DNA from: Streptomyces sp. NRRL S-340
GTDB lineage: Bacteria > Actinomycetota > Actinomycetes > Streptomycetales > Streptomycetaceae
Direction of reading: 5' to 3'
Length of the DNA stretch: 64,000 nucleotides
Assembly: GCF_000720185.1 (NCBI RefSeq)
Contig: NZ_JOIY01000009.1
Location: forward strand, 123,297-187,296
Shown here: positions 11,008 to 19,376 of the stretch, piece by piece
Position numbering within the stretch: position 1 is the first letter of the stretch
Layout: each line of letters starts with the position of its first letter
Notes under the pieces: generated by a model
Told to the model about the DNA's origin: nothing
The model's input: the letters and a program-made list of their open reading frames with translations, nothing else
Databases searched by the model: none
Translations under genes and position numbers: made by a program

Positions 11008-11381
11008 CGCTCCCACTCTCCTTCGCTGTCACGTTCGCTCCGGCCCGCGCTGTCGCGCGGGCCGCCGCCGGCGCCGCACGTCCGCCGCCGTCCGCACCGC
11101 GCCTTCCGTGCCGTCCGCGCCGTCACCTGACCGCCGCGGGGCGGCCTCGGCCGGCACGCCACCTGCAAGGGAGATCGTCCGGCGGCTATTCCCGGTGACC
11201 GGGGTGCGCGCCGGAGAGTTCATACAGCCGTCACACCGGCCGGCCGCGCCCGGGTCGGGAGCAGGTCCGGCGAGCACGTACGGTGGAACGCGTAAGCAAC
11301 CGTCCCGCCCGGCCGGCGGGAGGTCCGTCCCGTCCGACCGGCGGGCCGCCACGCGCACGGCGGCCTGGAGGCACCACCCGC
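11008..11381. other. Divergent intergenic region
   Basis: About 370 bp separate the oxidoreductase (minus) from the molybdopterin oxidoreductase (plus). It must hold both promoters. I see no hexamer pair good enough to name and no strong palindrome. Confidence 0.4.
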
Positions 11382-11987
11382 ATGCACGTCACCCGAGGCT
11401 TCACCGGGCGCCCCCGCGTCCACAACCCCGGCCTGCCGCCCGGGCAGTACGACGCGGGCGACGACTGGCCCGTCCTGTCCGCGGAGGTCACGCCCGACCT
11501 CGCACCCGCCGACTGGACCTTCCGCGTCGACGGCCTGGTCGCCGAGGACCGCACCTGGGACCTGGAGCAGGTGCGGCGGCTCCCGCAGTCCGCCTACGAG
11601 GGCGACATCCACTGCGTGACGGGCTGGTCGCGGTTCGGGGTGCGCTTCGGCGGGGTGTCGCTGGACGTGTTCCTGGACGCGGTGCGGCCGCACGCCGCCG
11701 CCACGCACGCGGTGGCCTACTCCCACACCGGGTACACCAGCAACCTGCCGCTGGCGGACCTGCGCGGCGGGCGCGCCTGGATCGCGTTCACCCACGACGG
11801 CGAGCCGCTGACCGCCGAGCACGGCGGTCCGGCCCGGCTGCTGGTGCCGCACCTGTACTTCTGGAAGAGCACCAAGTGGATCGCCGGTCTGCGGATCCTC
11901 GACCACGACGAGCCGGGCTTCTGGGAGCAGAACGGCTACCACGCCCGGGGCAACCCCTGGGAGGAGCAGCGGTACTCCGGTGACTGA
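11382..11987 (+). CDS. Sulfite oxidase-fold molybdopterin oxidoreductase
   Basis: A 201-residue protein of the oxidoreductase molybdopterin-binding family (PF00174; sulfite oxidase/MsrP fold). The conserved cysteine expected to ligate molybdenum is in IHCVTGWSRFG, and the segments YTSNLPLADL and YFWKSTKWI are typical. There is no Tat or Sec signal, no haem domain and no dimerisation domain, so this is a short cytoplasmic version. GGAGG lies 10 nt before the ATG. Its 3' end overlaps the start of the flavin oxidoreductase by 8 nt, which implies that the flavoprotein supplies electrons. The substrate is unknown. Confidence 0.85.
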   Translation: MHVTRGFTGRPRVHNPGLPPGQYDAGDDWPVLSAEVTPDLAPADWTFRVDGLVAEDRTWDLEQVRRLPQSAYEGDIHCVTGWSRFGVRFGGVSLDVFLDAVRPHAAATHAVAYSHTGYTSNLPLADLRGGRAWIAFTHDGEPLTAEHGGPARLLVPHLYFWKSTKWIAGLRILDHDEPGFWEQNGYHARGNPWEEQRYSGD

Positions 11988-12840
11988 GACACTGCCGGCC
12001 CGGACGCCGGTGAACGAGACGCAGGCGAGCGGGACCCTGGTGAACGAGACGACCGTGGGCGAGACGTCGGCGGGTGAGACGCCGGCCGGCCGGGTGTTCA
12101 CGCCGCCGACCCGGTTCGCCGTTCCGGGGCGCATCGCGGTCGGCGAGCAGGTCGCCGCGACCTGGCGGACGGCGACCCTGACCGAGATCCGCCGGGAGAC
12201 CCCGCGCGCCGCCACCTTCCGCCTGGCCGTGCCGGGCTGGGCCGGGCACCTGCCCGGGCAGCACCTGATGCTGCGGCTGACCGCGCCCGACGGCTACGTG
12301 GCCCAGCGCCACTACTCGCTGGCCTCCGCGCCCGACGACTCCGGGCACATCGAGCTGACCCTGGACCACGTCGAGGGCGGCGAGGTCTCCGGCTGGTTCC
12401 ACACGGTGGCCCGGCCGGGCGACCAGGTGGAGGTGCGGGGCCCGCTGAGCGGCTTCTTCGCCTGGCCCGGCGACCGTCCGGCGCTGCTGCTGGGCGCGGG
12501 CAGCGGGGTCGTCCCGCTGATGTCGATGGTGCGCCACCACCGCGCACGGCGCCTGAGCGTGCCGCTGCGCCTGCTGGTGTCCGCCCGCAGTCCCGAACAG
12601 CTCATCTACGCCGGGGAGTTCGGCGCGGAGACCACGGCCGTCTTCACCCGCCGGGCCCCGGCCGGCGTGCCGGTGGGACGGCTGTCGGCAGCCCATCTGG
12701 CGCCGCTCGTCGCCGAGTCGCCCGAGGGCGGCTGGGAGGCGTACGTGTGCGGGTCCAACTCCTTCGCGGAGCACGCCTGCCGGCTGCTCGTCGCGGCGGG
12801 GCTGCCCGTCGACCGCGTCCGCGTGGAGCGCTTCGGCTGA
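11980..12840 (+). CDS. FAD/NAD(P)-binding oxidoreductase, ferredoxin-reductase type
   Basis: A 286-residue flavoprotein of the ferredoxin-NADP reductase superfamily. The FAD domain shows RHYSLASAP (the RxYS motif); the nucleotide domain has LLLGAGSGVVPLMSM and ends YVCGSNSFAEHACRLL. There is no 2Fe-2S domain. It starts with GTG 11980, inside the end of the molybdopterin oxidoreductase gene, so the two are probably translationally coupled partners. Residues 9-40 are an odd low-complexity leader made of degenerate NET/GET repeats, also visible in the DNA (about 12005-12085). The leader looks like a replication-slippage product and is not part of the fold. Confidence 0.85.
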   Translation: MTETLPARTPVNETQASGTLVNETTVGETSAGETPAGRVFTPPTRFAVPGRIAVGEQVAATWRTATLTEIRRETPRAATFRLAVPGWAGHLPGQHLMLRLTAPDGYVAQRHYSLASAPDDSGHIELTLDHVEGGEVSGWFHTVARPGDQVEVRGPLSGFFAWPGDRPALLLGAGSGVVPLMSMVRHHRARRLSVPLRLLVSARSPEQLIYAGEFGAETTAVFTRRAPAGVPVGRLSAAHLAPLVAESPEGGWEAYVCGSNSFAEHACRLLVAAGLPVDRVRVERFG

Positions 12841-13116
12841 CGGGGGTCGGCGCGGGCGTGCGGCCCGTGCCCGGGCGCGCTCTCCGAGAGCGCTGCACGC
12901 CCCCGCACGGCCGCCCCCGACCCGATCACCCGCGCCCCCGCCCTCGCTTGTCCGGCCCGCCGGAGACCCCTTCCCGCAGCCGCCCTGACCTGCGGATCAC
13001 CCGAACCGCGGTGCGCGGCCCGGCCGTCCGGTCCACGGACCGGGGCTGGCGAGTGGTCCGGCCGCCGCCGTACGGTGTGATCTTCCTCAGTGCGTCTCTT
13101 CCCAAGGCGGTCGCCG

Positions 13117-14085
13117 ATGCCCCTGTTCGACCTTCCCCTCGACGAACTCCGCGAGTACCGCAGCGCCTCCACGGAGCCCGAGGACTTCGACGCCTTCTGG
13201 TCCAAGACCCTCCAGGAGGCGCGCGAGCACGATCTCGGCGCGCGTTTCGACCTCGTCGACACCGGCCTGAGCACGGTCAAGGTGTACGACGTCACCTTCG
13301 CCGGCTTCGGCGGCCACCCGGTCAAGGGCTGGCTGACCCTGCCCGCCCGGGTCGACGCGCCGCTGCCGCTGGTCGTGGAGTTCGTCGGCTACGGCGGCGG
13401 GCGCGGGCTGGCGCACGAACACCTGCTGTGGGCGTCCACGGGCCGGGCGCACTTCGTGATGGACACGCGCGGACAGGGCAGCGCCTGGGGCGGCGGTGGC
13501 GGCACGGCCGACCCGGTGGGCGGCGCTCCGGCGTACCCCGGCTTCATGACCCGGGGCATCGACGCGCCCGAGAACTACTACTACCGCCGGGTGTTCACGG
13601 ACGCCGTCCGCGCGGTCGAGGCGGCCCGCTCGCACCCGCTGACCGACTCCGCCCGGACCGTCGCGCTCGGCGCGAGCCAGGGCGGCGGCATCACGATCGC
13701 GGTGGGCGGCCTGGTGCCGGACCTCGTCGCCGTCGCGCCGGACGTGCCGTTCCTGTGCGACTACCCGCGCGCCGCGACCCTGACGGACCGCCACCCCTAC
13801 CGGGAGATCGGCCTCTACCTCAAGACGCACCGCGGCCGCACCGAGGACGTGCTGCGGACGCTGTCGTACTTCGACGGGGTCCACTTCGCGGCCCGCGGCC
13901 GGTCGCCGGCCCTCTTCTCGGCGGCGCTGGAGGACCAGACGTGCCCGCCGTCCACGGTGTTCGCCGCGTTCAACGCGTGGGCACACGAGGACAAGACGAT
14001 CGAGGTGTACGACTTCAACGACCACGAAGGAGGCGGCCCCTACCAGGAGGCGGCCCAGATGCGCTGGCTGCGCTCGCGCGCCTGA
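13117..14085 (+). CDS. Acetylxylan esterase / cephalosporin-C deacetylase family (CE7) protein
   Basis: A 322-residue alpha/beta hydrolase. It begins MPLFDLPLDELREYR, shows the CE7 marker RGQG (in DTRGQGSAW), the nucleophile elbow GASQGGG, and a C-terminal His in NDHEGGG; an Asp in HEDKTIEVY-like context completes the triad. There is no signal peptide, so it acts in the cytoplasm on imported acetylated oligosaccharides or similar esters. AAGG precedes the ATG at 13117; an upstream in-frame ATG (13090) is less likely. A HutC-type GntR regulator follows with a DasR-like site between, consistent with sugar-linked control. Confidence 0.85.
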   Translation: MPLFDLPLDELREYRSASTEPEDFDAFWSKTLQEAREHDLGARFDLVDTGLSTVKVYDVTFAGFGGHPVKGWLTLPARVDAPLPLVVEFVGYGGGRGLAHEHLLWASTGRAHFVMDTRGQGSAWGGGGGTADPVGGAPAYPGFMTRGIDAPENYYYRRVFTDAVRAVEAARSHPLTDSARTVALGASQGGGITIAVGGLVPDLVAVAPDVPFLCDYPRAATLTDRHPYREIGLYLKTHRGRTEDVLRTLSYFDGVHFAARGRSPALFSAALEDQTCPPSTVFAAFNAWAHEDKTIEVYDFNDHEGGGPYQEAAQMRWLRSRA

Positions 14086-14233
14086 CGCACCCCCTGGGCG
14101 GCGGCGACCGCACCGGACCGCAGGCCCGGCGCGGCCGGCACGCAGACGGGACGGAAGCGTCCGGGCGGTCCGGCGACGCGGTGAGGGGTGGGGCATGGGC
14201 GGATTTCGGTCGAAGTGCGCGGACCATCTTCCG

Positions 14234-14249
14234 ACTGGTTTAGACCAAT
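14234..14249. promoter_or_regulatory. DasR/HutC-type operator (dre-like)
   Basis: ACTGGTTTAGACCAAT matches the published DasR-responsive consensus ACTGGTCTAGACCACT at 14 of 16 positions. It is 62 bp upstream of the GntR gene start. It may be a DasR site or the autoregulatory site of the adjacent HutC-family protein, since members of that subfamily bind closely related TGGT/ACCA dyads. Confidence 0.6.
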
Positions 14250-14311
14250 GGTAGATGTGGTGGCGCACCGAGCCCGCATGGCTACCGTACGTCACCAACA
14301 GGAGGCGCGGC

Positions 14312-15067
14312 ATGGCCCGCACCACCCCCCACCCCCGACCGACGACCGAAGGAGCGACCGAGGGACGGCCGCTGTACTGGAGAATCGCCACCCAACTGCT
14401 CGGCGAGCTGCGCGCCGGCACCATCCCGCCCGGTGAACGCCTGCCGAGCGAGCGGCACCTGGCCGCGCACTTCCGGGTCAGCAGGGAGACCGTACGGCAG
14501 GCCCTGGAGGTGCTGCGCCGGGACGGACTCGTCGCCACCGACCGGCGCGGCACCCACGCCACGCTGACCGGTCTGCCCGTGGAGCCGTCCACGTTCCTGG
14601 ACTTCCCCGTGGGCGCCCGCTCCGCCGCCCCGGACGCCTTCGACCGGGCCACGGTGGCCTGGGAGGCACCGCCGGCGCACCACGCGGCGGAGCTGGGCCT
14701 CGCCCCGCGGCGGCCGACCCTGGTGCACCGCTACCGCTCGGCGACGGCCGACGGCACCGGACTGCGCAACGCGGTGACATCGTTTTCCGCGGTGGCGCTC
14801 GCCGAGGTGGACGAGCTGGCCCGCTACCGCGAGCGCGCCGACGGGGCGTGCGCCGCCCAATTGCGCCGGGCCTACGACTGGATGCGCCGCGCGGGCCTGA
14901 CCCTGCACCACCGGGACGCGATCACCCGGCTCGCCGACGGCCCCTCGGTGCGCGTGACCCGGCGCGTCCACGACCAGTACGCCCGCATCCTGGAGATCAC
15001 CGACCTGGTGGTGGACGCACGGCAGGACGCGCTCGTCTACGAGTTCACGCTGCCGGCGGCGGGCTGA
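14312..15067 (+). CDS. GntR family regulator, HutC subfamily
   Basis: A 251-residue regulator. The N-terminal winged helix has YWRIATQLLGELRAGTIPPGERLPS and VSRETVRQALEVLRRDGLV; the C-terminal half (about 95-250) is a UTRA ligand domain, as in HutC/DasR proteins that sense sugar phosphates, histidine derivatives or drugs. GGAGG lies 7 nt before the ATG. The dre-like operator 62 bp upstream points to autoregulation. The neighbour upstream is a CE7 esterase, so a carbohydrate signal is plausible but unproven. Confidence 0.87.
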   Translation: MARTTPHPRPTTEGATEGRPLYWRIATQLLGELRAGTIPPGERLPSERHLAAHFRVSRETVRQALEVLRRDGLVATDRRGTHATLTGLPVEPSTFLDFPVGARSAAPDAFDRATVAWEAPPAHHAAELGLAPRRPTLVHRYRSATADGTGLRNAVTSFSAVALAEVDELARYRERADGACAAQLRRAYDWMRRAGLTLHHRDAITRLADGPSVRVTRRVHDQYARILEITDLVVDARQDALVYEFTLPAAG

Positions 15068-15133
15068 GCCGCCGCGCCCCGGGACCGGCCGTCAAGGACG
15101 CGCCGCGCTCGGCCGGGCCGGCCGGCCGCGGTC

Positions 15134-16021
15134 TCAGGGCAGCCGGCGGGCCACGATCAGCCGGGCCCGCGGGCTGCCGTCGGCGCGCCGACCGAATCCG
15201 GGCAGCGCGTGCAGTTCCGTCCGCAGTCCGGCGCGCTCCAGTTCCCGCAGGACGTCACCGAAGCGGAACGCGCGGTAGTACATCACGAACGGCGGCCGCC
15301 ACACGGCGTTGCGCACCCGCATCACCGCGTCGAAGCCGAGCAGCGCCCAGAACGCCCTCGAACGCGGCGGGGGCGGTGCGAACACCGGCAGCGCGAACAC
15401 GCCGCCGGGCCGCAGGACCGCACGCACCTGTCCGAAGAGCGCGGGCAGTTCGGCCGGGAGGAAGTGGCCGAGCGCCCCGAAGCTGACGACGAGGTCGAAG
15501 GCGGCACGGAACGGCAGGGCACGCGCGTCGGCGCGCACCCAGGCCACCCGGGGACCCGGGCCGCGGTCGTTCCGGGTCCCGGCGCCCGGGGCGCCCAGGG
15601 GCCGGGCGGCCGGGGGCCGGGCGTCCGGAGTGCGGGCGTCCGGGTCCCGGCCGCCCGCATCCCGGACATCAGTGACCCGGACCTCCGCGCCCCGGGCGTC
15701 GGTCGCCCGGGCGTCGCCGGCCCGGCCGTGCCGTTGCCGGGCGACGGCGAGCATGCCCGCGCTGAAGTCGACACCGGTGACCGTGGAGCGGCACACCCGT
15801 GCCAGCACGCCGGCTCCCGCGCCCGTCCCGCAGCACAGGTCGAGCCCGTCGCCGTAGGGGCCGGTCCGCTCCAGCACGGAGCCGACGGCGTCCAGCACCG
15901 CGTCCGGGGTGCGAAAGGGGGTGCGGTCGAACTTCGGGGCGAGCAGGTCGTAGCCGTGCTGGACACAGGACAGCGCCTGCACGGCGAGTTCTCGGACCGT
16001 GGGTCCTTCCGGACTGAACAT
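15134..16021 (-). CDS. Class I SAM-dependent methyltransferase with low-complexity insert
   Basis: A 295-residue methyltransferase. Motif I is DLCCGTGAGAGVLA (61-74), the acidic motif is GVDFSAGML, and motif post-I appears as ADARALPF then LVVSFGALGHF. Between motif II and the ADARALPF strand an insert of about 58 residues (101-158), made of DAR, TDAR and PDAR repeats rich in Pro/Gly/Arg, is absent from typical relatives. The ATG at 16021 has no clear ribosome binding site. It is divergent from the rho paralogue. The substrate is unknown. Confidence 0.75.
   Translation of the reverse strand: MFSPEGPTVRELAVQALSCVQHGYDLLAPKFDRTPFRTPDAVLDAVGSVLERTGPYGDGLDLCCGTGAGAGVLARVCRSTVTGVDFSAGMLAVARQRHGRAGDARATDARGAEVRVTDVRDAGGRDPDARTPDARPPAARPLGAPGAGTRNDRGPGPRVAWVRADARALPFRAAFDLVVSFGALGHFLPAELPALFGQVRAVLRPGGVFALPVFAPPPPRSRAFWALLGFDAVMRVRNAVWRPPFVMYYRAFRFGDVLRELERAGLRTELHALPGFGRRADGSPRARLIVARRLP
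15548..15724 (-). repeat. GC-rich repeat expansion inside the methyltransferase gene
   Basis: Degenerate copies of CGGGCGTCCGG/CCGGGCGTC fill this stretch and keep the reading frame (177 bp is divisible by 3). It corresponds to residues 101-158 of the methyltransferase. It looks like slippage-driven expansion. Confidence 0.55.
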
Positions 16022-16153
16022 CCACGTCAGCTTAGCCGCCCGTCCCGAGCCACCGGGCCTGCGGGGTGGCCGGACGGGTGTCAACGTGTTACATTGCCTG
16101 GAGCACTTGTGTCACGCCCTCTTCTTGTGGGCGCCGGTGCGATGTGATTCCTC

Positions 16154-16190
16154 TTCTTCCCGGTTCTTCCCGGTTCTTCCCGGTTCTTCC
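16154..16190 (+). repeat. Four TTCTTCC repeats at 10-bp spacing in the rho-like leader
   Basis: TTCTTCC occurs at 16154, 16164, 16174 and 16184; the last three units are identical CGGTTCTTCC decamers. The run is pyrimidine-rich on the coding strand and sits 250 bp upstream of the rho-like gene. C/U-rich, G-poor RNA is what Rho binds, so this may be an autoregulatory rut-like element. Confidence 0.55.
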
Positions 16191-16436
16191 GAGCTGATCC
16201 GCCGACGCGACTGCCGATCCGGCTCCTTCGCGTCCGGCACAACAGCTTCCCACCGCCACCTCACGGCCCCCGACCGCGCACCGCGCGCCGCCGGGCCGCC
16301 GCACCGCCGTGGTGGTTCCGCCCGCGGCGCCCGGTCCGCGCCCGGCCCGGGCCGTACCCGGCGCGCGCCGCGTGGCTCTCCTCGCTCCCGCACCTCTTCG
16401 TGCCGTGCGCCTCCGTCCGTGAAAGGACTCCCACCC

Positions 16437-17600
16437 ATGACCGTCACACTCGACCGCCTCCCGATGGACGCGCAGTCGTCCCCGGCCCCCCGGCTCGTCA
16501 CCGGTGTCCTGGACCTCGACACCGGCGGAAAGGGCCGTCTCCGCGGCCCCGGCCTCCTTCCCTCCCCCACCGACCCGCAGGTCCCCGCCGCCCTGGTCCG
16601 CCGCCACGGACTGCGCAAGGGCGACCTCGTCGACGCCGTGCAGGGGGACCGGCACACCGTCACCGCTGTCGCCCGCGTCGACGGACGCAGCCCGGACGGA
16701 CTCGGCGGCCGGCGCCGCTTCCACGACCTGACGCCCCTGCACCCGCGCGAGCGGCTCCGTCTCGAACACCCGGCCGCCGGTCTCGCCGGGCGGGTGACGG
16801 ACCTGGTCGCCCCCGTCGGCAAGGGCCAGCGCGGGCTCATCGTGGCACCGCCGAGGACGGGCAAGACCGTACTGCTCCAGCAGATCGCCGCCGCCGTCAC
16901 CGGCAACCATCCCGAATGCCGGCTGATGGTGCTGCTGCTGGACGAACGTCCCGAGGAAGTCACCGACATGCGGCGCTCGGTGCGCGGCGAGGTCTACGCC
17001 TCCACGTTCGACCGGACGCCCGGGCAGCACATCGCGCTCGCCGAACTCGTCGTGGAGCGGGCCAAGCGGCTGGTGGAGGCGGGCGAGGACGTCGTGATCC
17101 TCCTCGACTCCCTGACCCGCCTGTGCCGGGCCCACAACAACGCCGCGGCCGCGGGTGGCCGCACCCTCAGCGGCGGCGTCGACGCGGCCGCGCTGCACGC
17201 GCCCAAGCGGCTCTTCGGGGCGGCCCGCCTGGCGGAGGAGGGCGGCTCCCTCACCATCCTGGCCACCGCGCTCGTGGAGACGGGTTCCCGCGCCGACGAC
17301 TTCTTCTTCGAGGAGTTGAAGAGCACCGGCAACATGGAGCTGCGGCTGAACCGCGAACTCGCCTCCCGCCGCGTCCATCCGGCCGTCGACCTCGGCGCCT
17401 CCGGCACCCGCCGTGAGGAACTCCTGCTGTCTCCGGCCGAGTTGGCGGCGACCCGCGGTCTGCGCCGGGTCCTGCAGCACCGCGACGGCCACAGCGGTCT
17501 CGAAACCCTCCTGGAGCGGCTGCGCGGCACACCGGACAACGCCACGTTCCTGCGCCGGATCCAGCCGACCCTGCCGACCGGCAGAGCGACGAGCGGCTGA
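16437..17600 (+). CDS. rho: Short Rho-type transcription termination factor (paralogue)
   Basis: A 387-residue hexameric RNA helicase-translocase of the Rho family. A compact OB-fold RNA-binding region (about 1-110) precedes the ATPase. Walker A is APPRTGKT, Walker B VVILLDSLTRL, and the Q/R-loop and C-terminal signatures GGVDAAALHAPKR, STGNMEL and SGTRREELLL are all present. Streptomyces house-keeping Rho is much longer because of an Arg/Asp-rich N-terminal insert, absent here; this is therefore probably a second, short Rho. GAAAGGA lies 9 nt before the ATG. A 5' leader of up to 300 nt carries the TTCTTCC repeats, suggesting self-attenuation. Confidence 0.88.
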   Translation: MTVTLDRLPMDAQSSPAPRLVTGVLDLDTGGKGRLRGPGLLPSPTDPQVPAALVRRHGLRKGDLVDAVQGDRHTVTAVARVDGRSPDGLGGRRRFHDLTPLHPRERLRLEHPAAGLAGRVTDLVAPVGKGQRGLIVAPPRTGKTVLLQQIAAAVTGNHPECRLMVLLLDERPEEVTDMRRSVRGEVYASTFDRTPGQHIALAELVVERAKRLVEAGEDVVILLDSLTRLCRAHNNAAAAGGRTLSGGVDAAALHAPKRLFGAARLAEEGGSLTILATALVETGSRADDFFFEELKSTGNMELRLNRELASRRVHPAVDLGASGTRREELLLSPAELAATRGLRRVLQHRDGHSGLETLLERLRGTPDNATFLRRIQPTLPTGRATSG

Positions 17601-17864
17601 CCGGTCGGCAGGCCGACGGGCCCACCGACGCTCGGCAGCCCGGCCGAGCACCTGCCCGGCCGACCGCCGGCTCGGCCGACCGCCCGCCCGGCCGGCCCAC
17701 CGCTCGGCCGGCCCGCTCAGCGACCGCGTGGAAGCCGGAGAAGTCCCCTGCGACGCGGGCGGCGACCCGAACGGCCGCGCGGGCTGGGACATCCGGGTGT
17801 TCGTCGTCCCCGTTCGGCCCCCGGCAAGGTCACGCCTGCCCCGACACGTCCCTACGTTTGCGAT
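17601..17864. other. Intergenic, repeat-rich, between rho-like and carboxypeptidase genes
   Basis: About 260 bp. The first 120 bp contain many overlapping GGTCGGC/GCTCGGCCGACCG-like inverted segments that could fold into a factor-independent stop for the rho-like transcript. No gene is apparent. Confidence 0.4.
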
Positions 17865-19046
17865 ATGACGATCGGATTCTCTCTCCGTACTGCCGTGTCG
17901 GCCTGCGCCCTGTGCGCGGCCGGCATGCTCATAGTGACCTCGCCCGCGGCGGCTGCGAACCGGACCGGCACGGACCCCGGGGCGCGGGGCCGGCCGAACG
18001 CCGCGGTGCCGCAGCCGGCCCTCCTCCAGCACGAGGGCACCCAGGTGCGCCCGCGCGCCGGCGCACCCGAGACACCTGACGTCTCCGCCCTGTCGTGGGT
18101 GGTGGCCGACGCGGGCACCGGCGAGGTGCTCGCCGCCCACAACGCGCACGAGAAACTGCCGCCCGCGAGCACCCTGAAGACCCTGTTCGCGCTGACCGTG
18201 CTGCCCGCCGTCCCCGGCGGTGTCCAGCACACCGTCAGCGCGAAGGAACTGGCCGGGATCGGCGAGGGCAGCAGCCTGGTCGGGGTCGTCGAGGGGCACA
18301 CCTACCGGGTCTCCGACCTCTGGCACGGGGTGTTCCTCAACTCGGGCAACGACGCCGTGCACGTGCTCGCCGCGCTCAACGGCGGCTGGAACCGGACGGC
18401 CCGTCAGATGCAGGCCAAGGCCCGTGCCCTGGGCGCCATGGACACCTACGTCGTCTCGCCCGACGGTTACGACGCCGACGGGCAGGTGTCGTCCGCCTAC
18501 GACCTGGCCGTGTTCGGGCGAGCCGGACTGCGCAACCCGGACTTCGCCCGCTACTGCTCCACGGTCGAGACCTCCTTCCCCGGCAACGACGGCAGCACCT
18601 TCGAGATCGCGAACACCAACCGGCTGCTGACCGGCGCCGACGGTGTGACGCCCTACCCCGGGCTGGTCGGCATCAAGAACGGATACACCACCAACGCGGG
18701 CAACACCCTGGTCGCCGCCGCCCACCGGGGTGAGCGCACCCTCATCGTGACCGTGATGAACCCCCAGGAGGGTGAGGGCTTCGAGGTGTACGAGGAGGCC
18801 CGTGCCCTGCTCGACTGGGGGTTCGACGCCGCCGGGCACGTCGACCCGGTCGGGTCGCTCGACGGACTGCGCCCGGTCGCGCACGGCGCCCAGGTCGTCG
18901 TCCCGAAGGCGGCGCCCGCCCCGCCGCCCGCACCGGCCCCCGACGACTGGCCGCAGACGGGCGCGATCGCCGGCGCGGCCGGGCTGGGCGCGGGAGCGGT
19001 CCTGATGGGCCTGCGGCGCCGGTCCAGGCGCCTGGCACGCGGCTGA
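17865..19046 (+). CDS. D-alanyl-D-alanine carboxypeptidase (PBP5/DacA family)
   Basis: A 393-residue secreted serine peptidase (family S11) that trims the terminal D-Ala of peptidoglycan stem peptides. A Sec signal ends near AAA-ANRTG (about residue 31). The active-site motifs are STLK (SxxK), SGND (SxN) and KNGYT, where KNG replaces the usual KTG. The C-terminus holds a Pro/Ala linker, WPQTG (362-366), a hydrophobic helix and RRRSRR, the layout of a sortase signal with Trp for Leu at the first position. No Shine-Dalgarno sequence is visible before the ATG at 17865. Confidence 0.87.
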   Translation: MTIGFSLRTAVSACALCAAGMLIVTSPAAAANRTGTDPGARGRPNAAVPQPALLQHEGTQVRPRAGAPETPDVSALSWVVADAGTGEVLAAHNAHEKLPPASTLKTLFALTVLPAVPGGVQHTVSAKELAGIGEGSSLVGVVEGHTYRVSDLWHGVFLNSGNDAVHVLAALNGGWNRTARQMQAKARALGAMDTYVVSPDGYDADGQVSSAYDLAVFGRAGLRNPDFARYCSTVETSFPGNDGSTFEIANTNRLLTGADGVTPYPGLVGIKNGYTTNAGNTLVAAAHRGERTLIVTVMNPQEGEGFEVYEEARALLDWGFDAAGHVDPVGSLDGLRPVAHGAQVVVPKAAPAPPPAPAPDDWPQTGAIAGAAGLGAGAVLMGLRRRSRRLARG

Positions 19047-19376
19047 CCCCCGGGCCGGCGACGCCGCCACGGCCCCGCCCCGCACCGCCCCGCACCGCCG
19101 ACCCGGCCCCGGAACTCGTCCTCACCGACAGGTCACACGTCCCGCCCAGGGCTCACGCGCACCGCGCCGGGATCGGCGCGTACCGGCCCGGGCTCCCCCG
19201 CCCTGGCCGCCCGGCGGGTACCGTCCGGGCGCGACGCGAGCCGGGCCGAGGCCCCGGCATCCTCACGGCTCGGGACGCCCGAATCTCCCCAGCCCTCATG
19301 CACGGGCCGCCCCGAGGCCCCTGCCCGTCTCCGCGGGCCTGGTGGCACGGCTCGCGGACGCGGCCGGGCCCGGCGG
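19047..19376. other. Convergent intergenic region without a gene
   Basis: About 330 bp between the carboxypeptidase (plus) and the asparaginase-like gene (minus). It has a few short GCACCGCCCC repeats (about 19075-19100) but no coding sequence I can support and no clean hairpin. Confidence 0.4.

Noticed and set aside
16154..16190. CRISPR or iteron array
   Set aside because: Units are 10 bp, contiguous, in a leader region, with no Cas or replication genes.
16089..19085. Very long minus-strand open frame (about 998 codons) opposite the rho-like and carboxypeptidase genes
   Set aside because: Its translation is low-complexity with no family resemblance; long antisense frames are expected in DNA of this GC content. 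The plus-strand genes carry all recognisable motifs.
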